DNA from: Saccoglossus kowalevskii
Taxonomy: Eukaryota > Hemichordata > Enteropneusta > Harrimaniidae
DNA length: 29,664 bases
NCBI RefSeq assembly: GCF_000003605.2
Contig: NW_003122923.1
Coordinates: 197,618 to 227,281, forward strand
Reading direction: 5' to 3'
The notes beneath the pieces are model-generated. The model was not told where the DNA came from, did not search any database, and was given only the letters and a program-made list of their open reading frames with translations. Numbering within the stretch: the first letter of the stretch is position 1; every line of letters begins with the position of its first letter. Shown in pieces: positions 1 through 11,461 of the stretch. The position numbers were made by a program, and so were the translations under genes.

Positions 1-1245
1 TGCACAAATGACGTGGTGTAACCTTTTATTGACTTGGTGGTTATTCAACTTCTAGAATTACATACGTACGGGAAATTGTACGCTTCAAAGCGAGTGCACA
101 ATCATGCACCAAACGTGAACTGCGTGAACATTTAATCTGCATAAATAAAAAACGGATATATTAAACAATTTCCAGGCATAGCAAGACTATATATTTAACT
201 TTTAAATATTTGAATAGAAGTGAATGTTGGCGTTGTTGATAATTCAACTACTATGGTTAGGATTCTATCCTTGACAAAATACCAATATAATTGATGGACA
301 TTACCTGTTTTACTCAATATTAGTACATTCTTTACAATGTAAATTTGACTCCTATCCATATTACTGATGGATCATCATCTATTTTGATGAGAGACGGTTA
401 CTATAGAGATACAACACAAATTAAATGGACAAAAAAGGGAATCCCTGAAGGTAAATGTATTCATTTGGTTGTTTCAAGTTGCATGCAAATAGTTTATGAT
501 TATATTAATATTAATTGAACTAACTAGAATGAATTTATTGCCACAAAATGTGCGAAGCAGCGCAGTATGACGTAGAACCAATGCTATTCATTAATTTCCC
601 GCCCTGTTCTACGTTACATACAAAGTTACTTTCACTTTGGAAACCCTATCTTCGAATACAAAATGCACATCTACCAGATGCACTGAAAAAAAAACACGGG
701 TACGTGTTACGTTGTTTTATTATAACCAGTATGTCTAGGTTTACTGTCATCGAAATGATACAGGAGGGTTGTTCATATAAGTGATTGTTCGTCGTTGTAC
801 GTCTCGCATTTACCACATTTTCTAATAAAAACTAGTGAAAACTAGCAGTCCGTTTGTTTTAATACTTTTGTGGCGATTCTTAGTGTATGATTTGTCATTT
901 ATTGACGATACTCTTTATATTTAGAGATTGCTTTGGTATTTGATATGGTTTGTAACTGTGACAGTTCGATATGGAAAACATTGGTGAAGGAGGTTAGACA
1001 AGCGTAGGAAATAAAGCATAACCATGTCCAAAGCAGCGTCACATATAACAACTTTTTTTAGAATATATTTATATATTGATTGCTCCCAACATAATAACCT
1101 ATTTAATTTGTTTTAGCTCAATGTCATGTTTTGTTTTCATTTGTTTTAAGACAGCGATTTTTTCAACCGCTTGTTATTGTCGAATGTTAAATTATTCATG
1201 ATACTATCGCAGTATTTCCTACAATTTTTCATTAATATATATTAT
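1..1245. other. AT-rich stretch, no confident gene
   Basis: No recognisable protein or RNA gene is visible here. A 79-codon frame at 548-784 is not preceded by a convincing promoter and resembles nothing I recognise. One short segment (324-450) could be an isolated exon and is listed separately. The remainder is low-complexity AT-rich sequence with scattered stops in all frames. Confidence 0.5.
324..450 (+). other. possible orphan internal exon, unknown product
   Basis: A 127-base open segment (42 codons plus one base) is preceded by a T-rich stretch ending in TAG and followed by a good donor, G|GTAAATG. Its translation includes ITDGSSSILMRDGYYRD and ends KWTKKGIPEG, a composition that looks protein-like rather than random AT translation. 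I do not recognise the family. It could be the last visible exon of a gene starting before the window, or chance. No matching downstream exon was found with confidence. Confidence 0.2.
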
Positions 1246-1604
1246 AAGGTTATTACAAGAATACCGCAAAGTATGCACGAAGACAGTACAGCTGGAGTAT
1301 CTGCGCGTCGGTCGATGGGCGGCGTACTGTCTTAGTGCATATACATCTTTTCCTTCCAAGGATACATCATGGGAATGCCGAAATCCAAAAAGTTTAGAAC
1401 AGAATCAGTGAACTTCTTTGTGTGGAGTTCGGCCAAACCCCGATTACAGCCATGTTTGTTTTTTATTATTAGAGGACGCGCGTAATCATTCCATATTTGG
1501 AATTCGCATTTCCTTATATGGTAGTATGAAAATACCCCATAAAATACCGCAAAATGACGGCACGCTGTAACTTATAACGTTACGATGACAGATGTATAAT
1601 AATA
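1246..1604 (+). repeat. composite hairpin/MITE element, copy 1
   Basis: First of three copies in this window. The left part is a foldback arm starting AAGGTTATTAC and continuing to a GACAGTAC segment; the partner arm (GTACTGTCTTAGTGCA, about 1325-1340) is cut short and runs straight into the second module. The second module begins near TATACATC and ends GACAGATGTATAATA. Compared with the other copies, the outer half of the right arm and the start of the 11-13 bp terminal inverted repeat are deleted. It has no coding capacity, so it would be non-autonomous. Confidence 0.8.
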
Positions 1605-2619
1605 AATTATATTTCTTGCACAAATAAATGCAGTATGCAATACAAGCTGCTACAAAGTTGGTATCAGGCAACCGATACGTGATTCATCATGCGTGTTTTG
1701 ACTGCAATTAAGTGACTCTACTGCTAATCACCGTTACAATATGTCCACAAACGATCGCTTGATATGTGCAGCCAGGTAACCGCACTACAGGGGCGGACGA
1801 TAATCTGTGCGTTCTGGAAAAGTTCAGAACGGCTGTCCGGTCTAATTGTTCTAACCTTTAATAGCCAACATTAATAATGACCGTCCTCCGGTTTTTGCTT
1901 GGCCTATTGACGAGAAAGTCAGTCCAGGGCCGTTTTTTGGTCCTAGCACGTCCCTGCCGCACTGTATCTCTGGTGTGCGTGTCGGGTGTGTACAATCCGA
2001 CACTGGTCATGAATATGTTCACTTGTATCATTGTTAATTCTTAATAGACATTGTTAATAGACAAAATCATAGGCCTGCCTGCTGGACCCTGTTTCACAAG
2101 TGATCATTGAAAACTTTCTGGATATATAAATAATACCAAATTAAACAGCATGGCTGTTTAAAGTTTTGACATTAGTATACATATTATTCCTCTATGTTCC
2201 AGTTACTTTGTAAGGGGCACATCTGCACAACATAATCATTAGTATTGATGGAGATTATTTCAAAGACGTAACAACAACTGAATGTAAATCTATATAATAG
2301 GTCCACGCATTCAAAATAGTCATAGAGAATTGCATATAAGTTCATGAAATGAACAAATCGGATAACGATCAATTCAACGTACGTAGAGTATCTAAGCAAT
2401 CTTGTGGTTATATGAAAAATTGCAAATCGCACTAGGTAAATTGTAATATTTCAATTTCACTAATATATAAATAAATATTTGCAAAAATATATTCGAATAT
2501 ATATTGCAAAATGAACAAACCTGAAATTTATCCAAGGCAAGCAAGCAGGCAAGTAGACAAGAAGGTGGTATTTATTGTAGTATAAAAATTCCGTGGGCTT
2601 ATTAGTCACATTAAATATA
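1605..2619. other. intergenic, no gene seen
   Basis: No supported coding region. Short frames on the minus strand (2184-2651) are AT-rich shadows without recognisable domains. A more GC-rich patch at about 1780-1990 may be an old repeat but matches nothing I recognise. Confidence 0.5.
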
Positions 2620-3020
2620 ATTATTATACATCTGTCACCGTAACGCCACAAGTTACAGCTTGCCGTAATTTTGCGGTATTTTACAGGGTATTTTCATGGT
2701 ACCATATAAAGAAATGCGAATTCCAATTATGGAATGGTTACGCGCGAAGCATCCTCTAATAATAAAAAACAAACATGGCTGCCACCAGGGTTTGACCGGA
2801 CTCCACACAAAGAAGCTCTCTGATTCTTCTATACTTTTTGTATTTCGGCATTCCCATGATGTATCATTGGAAGGAAATGATGTATAATAATCAGGTTATT
2901 ACGAGGATACCTCAAAATATGCACTCAGAGAGTAAGCCGTCGCATCAACCTTCGCTGCGCGTCGGTCGATACTAACTGTACTGTCTTCGTGCATACGTTG
3001 AGGTATCCTCGTAATAACCT
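2620..3020 (-). repeat. composite hairpin/MITE element, copy 2 (inverted)
   Basis: The most complete copy, in the opposite orientation to copies 1 and 3. Module 2 (about 2620-2891) is bounded by 13-bp inverted repeats, ATTATTATACATC and GATGTATAATAAT. Module 1 (2893-3020) is a foldback whose 32-bp arms at 2893-2924 and 2989-3020 pair with two mismatches (arm start AGGTTATTACGAGGATACC). The two modules are adjacent, as in the other copies. The short frame inside it is a shadow of the repeat. Confidence 0.85.
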
Positions 3021-4303
3021 CATACTATACCCCTCTTGGTCATGTGACCTATTGTTCTGGCCATCGGTTTATTTCTGTAAATCTTTTGTTCTTACGCAGA
3101 TGTGAACTAGTAATTTCCGACATTCTTGGAGTTAGAGTCGCATATATACAGACTTCAAATTATAGTAAGACGTTATGTATCATAAAACCGTAAATTCACT
3201 GACCTCGTCAAATCAGTCGTTTAACAGTAGTTATAAATAATCAGAAAACTGTATTCAAGGGACAGCGTTCCAATATGCAAATAAATAAGCAACGCGCTAC
3301 GAATCAATTGATGCACTCACAATTCCGATGAATTTATAACGAAAAATAATGCGATACGAATACATGAGATGATTATGATCTCTAATGTGTGATTGTGTGA
3401 TATCGAATTTATTAAACTTGTGTAATAATTGTCATATGTTCCTCGCCAAATGCTTCGAAAATGCGAAAATTACTAAACTTGTTTCATAAATCCAATATCA
3501 TATAGTCACGAAGTGGAGGTCCTCTATTTATTTGGGACTTCAATTCTATGACTTTTTCAAGCTGTCGCTAATCTCGCAAACATCGTGGACAAACATTGTA
3601 TCGTGTTATTCAGACGAACAGCCGGTGGTAGTATGTCCGAATTCTGATGTCACAATTCTCGTTTCTCGAACACGAACGTTGAAATTAGAAAACTTCTACG
3701 TTCTTTTGTGCGTTACATCATGGGAAGTGATTGGCATGGAAAAACATTTGCACCCAACAGCTGGTTACTGAATCCACTGTCAACATCAATACAGATAACA
3801 CCAAATGTGAGCATTACTATTTATTTCGGTATAGACATACCCAAGCAGACACTTATTATTAAAACTATTAGGATCAATTGTTTAATTATATATAATTTCG
3901 AATCACTCACCACATTCTGTGAAACGATACAATGTTCAAACTTTATACATACATCCATGACTTAAAATACACATATACTTTTGAGTTGTTGTTACCTTTA
4001 ATTGTATTTACAACTAATTGATTTTTTTTCTTAAAGATGCAATAAAATATTACTACCATTATTATTACATATAGCGATTTTATTTCTATTTGATTTTTTG
4101 AAAATAAACAGCAACATAATTAGGTATTTTTACCGGATTATAAGCATGCAATGTAATAGATGTATTGGATTCAATTCTTCTCTAACACACCCTGGCTGAG
4201 TATGTTAACATTATGCAAATTCTCATTTTTATAGCTTTACAATGCAAATTCATTTCAAAGTATTCTATTGAATACACGGTTACCACTAACATTTAGTACA
4301 ATA
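3021..4303. other. intergenic, no gene seen
   Basis: Two overlapping frames at 3532-3965 on the plus strand lack recognisable domains and splice context. The end nearest 4303 is the 3' flank of sulfotransferase copy A. Confidence 0.45.
4078..4083 (-). terminator. candidate poly(A) signal for sulfotransferase A
   Basis: TTTATT on the plus strand gives AATAAA on the minus strand, about 220 bases past the stop codon of copy A. Canonical hexamer only; the cleavage site is not determined. Confidence 0.4.
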
Positions 4304-6376
4304 TCATTTTTCCTTTCTGTGCATCTGTCGTTCCTCGTATGCTAGTTTTTGGCGACGAAATATGTCTCTGGCTCTCCTGTAAATCTCGTTGTCATAATAA
4401 AGAGACCGACTGACGTCTGGGTCGGATAATAGGTCATTCCGCAACATTTTTACAATTTCATCTTTGTCTATGTTGGCGTCAAGAGTTCCACGATCATATT
4501 GATTATTCATTTTATGTATATCTGAACACTTCGAGTGGAATGGCAGTTTGTACACTTCTTCAAGCATCCGCAAATTATTGTCATATTCGTCAGTCAGTCC
4601 GATCACAGCAAACCAATACTCCATGCGATCGAGAACGTATTGTAACAACACTTCCCTTTCGTCGTTCGTCAACAAATGTCGTAAAATCAATTCAGTTTTC
4701 CACCAAGGTGGGATCATGCTTGTGTCAGGGTCATTAGGTCCCCGTAGCTTATCAACAAGCTGTATATAAAATGGAGTAAAAAACGCAGGATTCGTTAACA
4801 GTTGTCTGAAGAAGAAACTGCCCTGGTGTACCGCCCATTCATTCACAGAAAGTGTGGAAGCGTTTTTGACAATGCACTGTTGTTGTGTACTAGTTTTGCA
4901 CATATTATATGACGATATGACGCGTTCATATGGATCTCTTAATATCGTAAAATAGGAGCAAGGTGCTTCGGTAAAGTCGCAGATACCAAAGGTTGAATCA
5001 CCCATGTAAGACCGGGCAAGTCGATGATTTGATCGATTGTATAGCATCTCTGTGTAGAACTCTTCGGCGTTAGTGTTTGCTGCAAGTATCGGTAAATCCC
5101 GACCCTCATCGCGTAGAATACTCTTCCAACAATATTTAGTAGTTGTGCCGCCTGACTTCTGGTTGTGGACAAACACAATAGTCGCATTGCTATACACGTC
5201 ATCTGTCGAGTATGATTCCGTACGCGTTGGTCTGAGGTAAAAATTTGGCAGATAGTTCTTTTTATCTACCCATGCATATTTTGAAAGAGTCTGTTCAATT
5301 TTTCCTGACATTTCGTCGTTACGGAATATGAGAAGAGAATTACGTCTGTGTGATGAATGAGAGATATTTAATTGTTATAAATAAATAATCAACCGAAAAC
5401 AAGAAAAAAATAAACAACTAAAATAAGTAAATATATAACCCAAATAAGCATAATAGGCATTTCTGTTGGTTTTATGTGTGTCACCAAACAATAAGGCAAT
5501 TACCGAAAATACCTCAACACGCCCGCGCTTTATAATGCTTTCAATCAAATCACATATGTTGCATTCACGCCCGGAATTTTTGTTCACCTGTGACTACAGA
5601 GCACAATAGAATGTTTTCCATAACCTTTCGTTGACAGATGGAGAAGGATTTGTGTTGCTCGTTATGTTATTGAAATATAATGGTGTGCGTTGCTCATAGA
5701 GATGAATGAGCAGTACACAGAATCGTCAATGTTTGATTTATTGTATTTAAATGATAAATGGTTCAAACTGTTTCGTTAATGGGCGATATTCGTTTCGCAA
5801 TGTGATAAAGGTTTTGATAAAAAAAAATGCGGTTATATTTGTGTATTGTATTGTCTATGATGACTATGACTAAGAAAGACGCCCCGAACCGTAGTCATAT
5901 CACCCAGGGGTACAGGCTATAACAGTGAGGTGAACCAAAGATATATTTCCAAACAAATTCCTTAATGTCAACGTAATGCCGTTTAATTGCTGTGATGTTT
6001 TTATTTCTGCCAAATTCAACCCACCATCGTTTCAATCTAAGTCATGTTATTGGCTAATTGCAATTGTTAATAATAGACAATGAAATACTAAATGTGTTCA
6101 CGAAAGCCTGAAATTAGCCACAATTCGGTGTAATTTTGAACAAAAAAATGATGAATAAATTATTCTGCAACATGTTATATTCGTTATGTATGATTATTAC
6201 GTAACCAATTAAAATACAGTACAGCCAATAATTACGCACCTGTCATTGTCTTCTACGATTTTCCGCAGCATATCGTTATTCTTGACAATATTTCGATGAA
6301 CACATACATAGAGAATCGTTGTCATCAAGAACACTACAGGGAGAACACGCCTACCGTATCGATAATAGAGCTCCAT
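4304..6376 (-). CDS. type II membrane (Golgi-type) sulfotransferase, copy A
   Basis: Two exons: 6376-6240 and 5345-4304, joined by GACAG|GTGCGT and CACACAG|A in matching phase, giving 392 residues. Exon 1 encodes a short basic cytosolic tail and a membrane anchor (about residues 11-27), the usual signal-anchor plan of Golgi sulfotransferases. The luminal part has a PAPS-binding loop, QKSGGTTTK (108-116), and a 3'-phosphate motif, LRDPYERVISSY (181-192), plus potential N-glycosylation sites (NAT, NRS, NAS). Family knowledge says such enzymes move sulfate from PAPS to a glycan; the motifs are closest to the 2-O/uronyl sulfotransferase group, but the HGH pair of heparan-sulfate 2-O-sulfotransferase appears as MGD, so the acceptor is unknown. 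The start at MELYYRYG has G at -3 and +4 and aligns with copy B; the frame is open upstream only because it reads through an AT repeat. Confidence 0.85.
6240..6376 (-). CDS. sulfotransferase A exon 1 (membrane anchor)
   Basis: 45 codons plus two bases, ending in a consensus donor (AG|GTGCGT). It carries the tail MELYYRYGRR, a hydrophobic anchor and a polar stem rich in N, D and K. The intron to the luminal exon is 894 bp, against 98 bp in copy B, with the same phase and position. Confidence 0.8.
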
Positions 6377-6429
6377 AACTATGGACCATTTCCAAGTGTT
6401 CTGACTAACTGCGTTGCAACAGACTAAAG

Positions 6430-6433
<4 letters not shown>

Positions 6434-6509
<76 letters not shown>
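6434..6509. repeat. perfect (AT)38 microsatellite
   Basis: 76 uninterrupted bases of alternating A and T, about 57 bases upstream of the start codon of sulfotransferase A, so inside its promoter or 5' UTR. Open frames running through it encode only Tyr-Ile repeats and are not genes. Confidence 0.95.
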
Positions 6510-6516
<7 letters not shown>

Positions 6517-8614
6517 CAGATTCCACGAATCGCGGAGCTTACATCGCTCAACAACCAGTTTATGTTGACAGTATTAAAACAACATACACACAATTTGTAC
6601 TGTATATGCACATCATTTCAAGAAATCTAACATGCTGAGCGAGTAGTTGAGTTCTAACTATTGTTATCGGATTTATTGTAACATGTGTCCGGAACAAACA
6701 AAAGGATTGTGTGCATTTCATGAATCGCAATGTCGAATAATTCTATAGAATGAGTTTTTGACGCTAGCATTCAGTTTGTTTGAAGCGCCGCGTTCGCAGC
6801 GATGCGTCGAGGTCAATGTGGGACCCATGCGCCGTACACAACGCTTGTAAAAAAGCTTCGTTTGTTTAAATGAAATCGGACCGCAGTGCACGACGAATGT
6901 TTAATATTACAGTATTACAACAACAAGTCATTTGTGTTTTGTAGTCGCTACACCTTTTCTGTGTTTTCACAATTTTGAATAATGAGTGTAACTATCTTAC
7001 TGTGAAGTGTAATCATATACTCTTCAGAAGGATGAAAACTGGGGCACACAGCAAGGGAAATCAAAATGTTTATTGTACATGCTTCGTTATATTAACTGTA
7101 ATTTATTATTGGATTATATGAGGTTAACAATAGAATCGCTATGTGCAGAGCTGTCACAGTTCTTGAAACAATGCGATTTTTTGTGCTCTGTTTTTTGAAA
7201 TAATCTGGAAAATAATAATTCTAAATTGTCTCAACACTTCATTACCGGTGTTATAAAAATATTGTGATATAGTTATTTTCAGGATTCAATAAATTGTGAA
7301 AGATATTATGAATCGCACATTTTGTGTCATATGATTAGATGATCTGTGTTACTGAACAACAGTTAGCTATATACAGTTTTTTTCATACTAATCATATTTG
7401 TTGATAACAGGAAGATTTTCAATAAACAGCAGGAATTAATTCAACTTCGTTTAAAGGTCATTAAAACCAAATAAGACTTAATTAGCATATGTCATTCTAA
7501 CGCAGTTCGCACCAAAGGAAATGCCCGGTTTCCTATCCTTTGTCTTTATGATGTCTGATTTATTTTACTAAATTAGTGTCATATGTTTTAAATTTGAACT
7601 GATGATTCACAAGAACAAATTGAGATGAGAATTTTGAAATACTGCCAACTAGCAGTGAATTACCTTCCTGCAATCACAATGCGGGTCTTCATATATTCAG
7701 TTTTCAAGTCAAACTGGTTTTCTCAATACTTTTATGCACTTCAAGTTTGTTCTCACAAATTGTTCTATGTATTTTTTATACACACCACGTTATTTCAAAG
7801 ATATAAAGCTGACCATGTTTAATGTGCTAAGAAGAAGAAATCTCAAATGTAGTCTTCAAATTCCAAGCTCATACACAGACTCGCGGTATCTTGAAATATC
7901 TGGAACTTGATTTGGGATATTTCATTCGATGTTTTATTTGTTTTTAAGATCCGGAACAAGGACTATGAATTCCGAAAGGTCAACGCTCGCGCACGTGTAC
8001 TGAATTCACTCACTGAGGATTTGACATGGGAGGATTTTATAGCATATTCCCAGGCATATTCCATTTGAAAATAGCAGCATCGATCAATTTCCTATTACAA
8101 ATTCCGTATAAAAAAGGTTTACATGATTTTACTGAAGGCCTTCAAAAATATAGGAATTCTAGAAATATACTAGGGATGGTTTGGGCGGTGGATTTTACAT
8201 TTGTTTACATGGATATACATTCAGTGTAATTTCAGCCGGTAATAATGCAGTCTCGAAATCATGGGTTCAGTCATTTTAACAAGGTCTGACAATTAATCTG
8301 TCATGTGACGATTATGTAAATTAATGACTACCTAGAATATTCCAATGTGTTCACTATATTCAAATGATATATAGTAAACGAAATTAATGACTGTGATAAC
8401 AGGGAGAGAATTCGTCATTAAAAATGACATGATACCCTTCTTCAGCTACCTTACCACATAATTTGAATAAGCTTCATGTAAAGGAAGCTGCGCGTAGGAA
8501 CAGCGCCCCCATACTTTGTATTCCTAACTCGTCAATGCACTTACTCGATATCTCGAACAGTCGATCTAATATATTCCAGTTACAGCTGTACTGAGGTCAG
8601 TATATTGGGTATAT
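6510..8614. other. intergenic, no gene seen
   Basis: The proximal part is the presumed promoter region of sulfotransferase A, reading leftward. Frames at 7625-7822 and 8026-8229 are short, lack domains and have no splice context. Nothing else is supported. Confidence 0.5.
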
Positions 8615-8615
8615 T

Positions 8616-8674
<59 letters not shown>
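8615..8674. repeat. (TTTA)15 microsatellite
   Basis: About 60 bases of uninterrupted TTTA units, no coding role seen. Confidence 0.95.
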
Positions 8675-10170
8675 CTCATCAACAGCAACAATATGAGAGG
8701 AAATGTATGTAATACCAATGTGCATAATCAGGTTTTCATGCCAGCATATTGTAAATTATTCACATGTCACTCACGTTCAGGATTTCTCCCACCTTGAACA
8801 ACCGTTGTTGTTCAACAAAGAACTCTGGGTATATTATACTCTAACGAACATGTGTGATATCTGGTACAGGTTACAGGAAATAAAAAAAGGCATTTTACGT
8901 TTTTACAGGAAATAAAATGAAAAAAAAAATGCATTTACAGTAAAAAATAGGTTTTTACACTTTACAGATAAAGCAAATTCCTAATTTCATGTTTATGACA
9001 TATTTGATAAATTGTGTTTAAGAATCAAAATTGGAAATTGCGTCCGAATTATAACATTTAAAGCGGAAAATGCTTTATACGCGTTCAAAAAATAATATCT
9101 TTGTACAAATTAAGGACGAATAAAATAGCTGATTACATTTTACACTTGCCAATATCAACGAATTAACGTTTTTTTATTTATTTAAATTAAATTTTTACGA
9201 AAATAAAAAACAACTGATTACAGCTTACAAAAAATGCCCATTGCAAAATGAAATATAAAATAACTATCAAATATTTTATTTTTAGATCGATTTTCCATTT
9301 TTCTAAAATGGTAATACGTGTAATGGTATATGTGGGATATATATATATACTCGCTGTTCATGACCAGTCTGCTTGGATAAACATGTTAAGAAATACTAGT
9401 AATCACAATATCCCCGGTCTGGAAACGAATATTGTATTAAGTGTGAATTGGCCGCCTTCCCTAGCAATGGCGTGTTTCGGATATGCGCAAAGCATTTTCA
9501 CGTATTCAGTACACAGTCGGTTACTATTTTTGACAAAGTCAGTGCTTTGAGTTTTCTTACAACTCAGTCGTTTATTCCAGAATTTTCAAATACTTTTTTG
9601 ACCAGGATATCTGTATGAAGTCATATTTTAGCCGGCAAGTAGTTCTTTAATTTATCTATTTTAACTGCAGCGACACATTTTCGAACAAATGTTCATACCT
9701 TTGAACCAGAAATGTTTCGTGTTTGACTTTTGGGGTGATTGAAATATTTTATTTACCTTTCTTTCGGCGCGTAACCAATGTTTGTCTTCGATTTTGACAT
9801 TTTATGATCGAAACATATCGTTAAAAATTGGTGGGCTGATTTTTTATTTTGTCACACCGCATTAAATTAATGTTAATTTGGGCGTTAACCTGAACCACGG
9901 TATTTTGAGAAAATTTTAATTTAGCGATGTCAGCATGTTAGTACTCGCCGTTTTTTCTATATTAAAACCAGAATATAATTCCCGATATTAATCTTTACAT
10001 TGCAGGATCAAATTTCATAGTGCCAATTGTGTTTACTTGTTTTGTTTACATTGTAGTTGCCTGTAATATTGAGGTCAAAGTGAAGTCATACAATGAGGTA
10101 TCGCTTTGCATGACAGTACATTTGGCGATTTAATGAATATTCATGAGAATATACTGACGGTATCGTAATA
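8675..10170. other. intergenic, AT-rich, no gene seen
   Basis: Contains A-rich runs and repeated CATTTTAC / TTTACAG words at about 8870-9000. A 100-codon frame at 9248-9550 begins in AT-rich low-complexity sequence and shows no recognisable domain. Confidence 0.5.
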
Positions 10171-10660
10171 CCCAGGGGGGTCACTCTATATGCCGTTACT
10201 ACCCCATGTGCGTTCCAAATTTAGCGGGAAAAGGCGGTGTTTTTCACATTTTAAAGCGGGCTCGTGCGGGAGGTAAATATGCTTCCTTTAAAATGCTAAT
10301 GTCTGCAATAGGCCTCCAGGAATTAACTCAAAGGGCTGCTGTCCCCGCTGTAGGTCTCCTCTTGCAACAACCACTCCCATACCGCCCTAGGCCCCGAATT
10401 GGCGGATCCATAAAACAACGAATGACACCAACAGGAGTTGCATACACAGCAACCATAAGTAGCTTGTTTGAGTTGATGACACTCCACTTTAGTGCAAAAA
10501 AACCAACAACGAACGGCTGGGGTAGGATGTTCTCAATATATGTCTGCAATAGGGGTGTTTTTTTCTTCAATATGTCTGCCCAAGGGGGTACTAAATTTAC
10601 ATTGCGTCCGCAATAGGAGGTATGGTTTATGCTACCAGCCTTAGGAACCTATTATTTTTA
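10171..10660 (+). repeat. GC-rich dispersed-repeat-like block with recurring TGTCTGCAATAGG
   Basis: The block starts with CCCAGGGGGGTCACTC and is more GC-rich than its surroundings. The word TGTCTGCAATAGG recurs in exact or near form at about 10300, 10541, 10573 and 10605. The 136-codon frame across it is better explained as a chance open frame in a repeat than as a protein, since the recurring words fall in different frames. I recall similar TCTGCAATAGGG repeats in marine invertebrate genomes, but this is unverified. Confidence 0.45.
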
Positions 10661-10869
10661 GCAAGAGTGTACATGGTGTAAGGTTTTAATATAGGGTGAC
10701 CGAACGGTATCATGCCTCGCTAACGCCTGAGAGAATAGTGTACGTATCGTCGGCAAGAGAATCAATACTGCGAATTCGCAAAGTTCACGCCTTCTTGCAA
10801 TGAGTCAATGAATATTTCATTTTGGTGGTTATGGTAACACCGTCATTCGAAGCCGTGTTTTCAGCAAGA

Positions 10870-11065
10870 TGAGAAACATTGGGTAGAAGTAAACCCTGCC
10901 GTGAATGGCTACTCTTTAATGGCTGTCACTATCTATCGTTCTTGCAATTTGATTGGTACCGAAACAAAATCGTCAGGGGAAGTGAAAAACTACATCGTTC
11001 TGTCAGACGTGTGTTTAAATTGGAGCACCGCGGAGGGCGCAACTCACGCGACCTCGTCCGTCAGG
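10870..11065 (+). other. candidate 5' UTR exon / promoter-proximal region of the ODC-like gene
   Basis: A comparatively GC-rich segment ends in a plausible donor, CGTCAG|GTTAGT, about 920 bp before a plausible acceptor (TTTTTTAG at about 11986) that lies 36 bases upstream of the ODC-like start codon. Overlapping short frames here show no domain. The left edge is arbitrary. This is inference from splice signals and base composition only. Confidence 0.25.
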
Positions 11066-11379
11066 TTAGTCCCAGGTGTGAGACAAAAGAACGCTAGCCG
11101 TTTCCATACCGGGGATAGAAGGACTGTGATATAATATATTTTCGTATCGAGTCTTTGTGCGGCGATAAACTCAAACTTGACGTTTCAATGCTTTATCTTG
11201 TGTTTATAGCAGCATCATATGCAATACCTCAAAGCAAATACAACACTTATTACTTATTTTGGACAACAATACTGTAGTTGTATTTATGTCATGAGTAAAT
11301 TGATTTAATTTCCCGTTTTTGTATAACGTGATTGAAAAAAATAATTTCACGACACACTTTACGAGTATTTCACATGAAG

Positions 11380-11461
11380 TTTTGAATCAAAAGATAGCAA
11401 ATTAAACAAAATATTATTTTGATATTATTTTGAATCAAAAGATAGCAAATTAAAAAAATAT
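11380..11461 (+). repeat. short direct duplication
   Basis: A segment of about 33 bases beginning TTTTGAATCAAAAGATAGC occurs twice, about 48 bases apart, in non-coding sequence upstream of the ODC-like gene. Confidence 0.8.

Noticed and set aside
4540-4769. Plus-strand frames antisense to sulfotransferase A, and the matching ones at 23926-24395
   Set aside because: They are shadows of the conserved minus-strand coding sequence.
6209-6526. 105-codon minus-strand frame with a long Tyr-Ile repeat
   Set aside because: The repeat is the (AT)38 microsatellite read as protein. Only its last part, from MELYYRYG, is real as sulfotransferase A exon 1, and the tail after the donor is intron.
9248-9550. 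100-codon plus-strand frame
   Set aside because: Starts in low-complexity AT sequence, has no recognisable domain and no supporting splice or promoter context.
10206-10616. 136-codon plus-strand frame
   Set aside because: It lies over a block with recurring words that fall in different frames, has no recognisable domain, and is better explained as a repeat.
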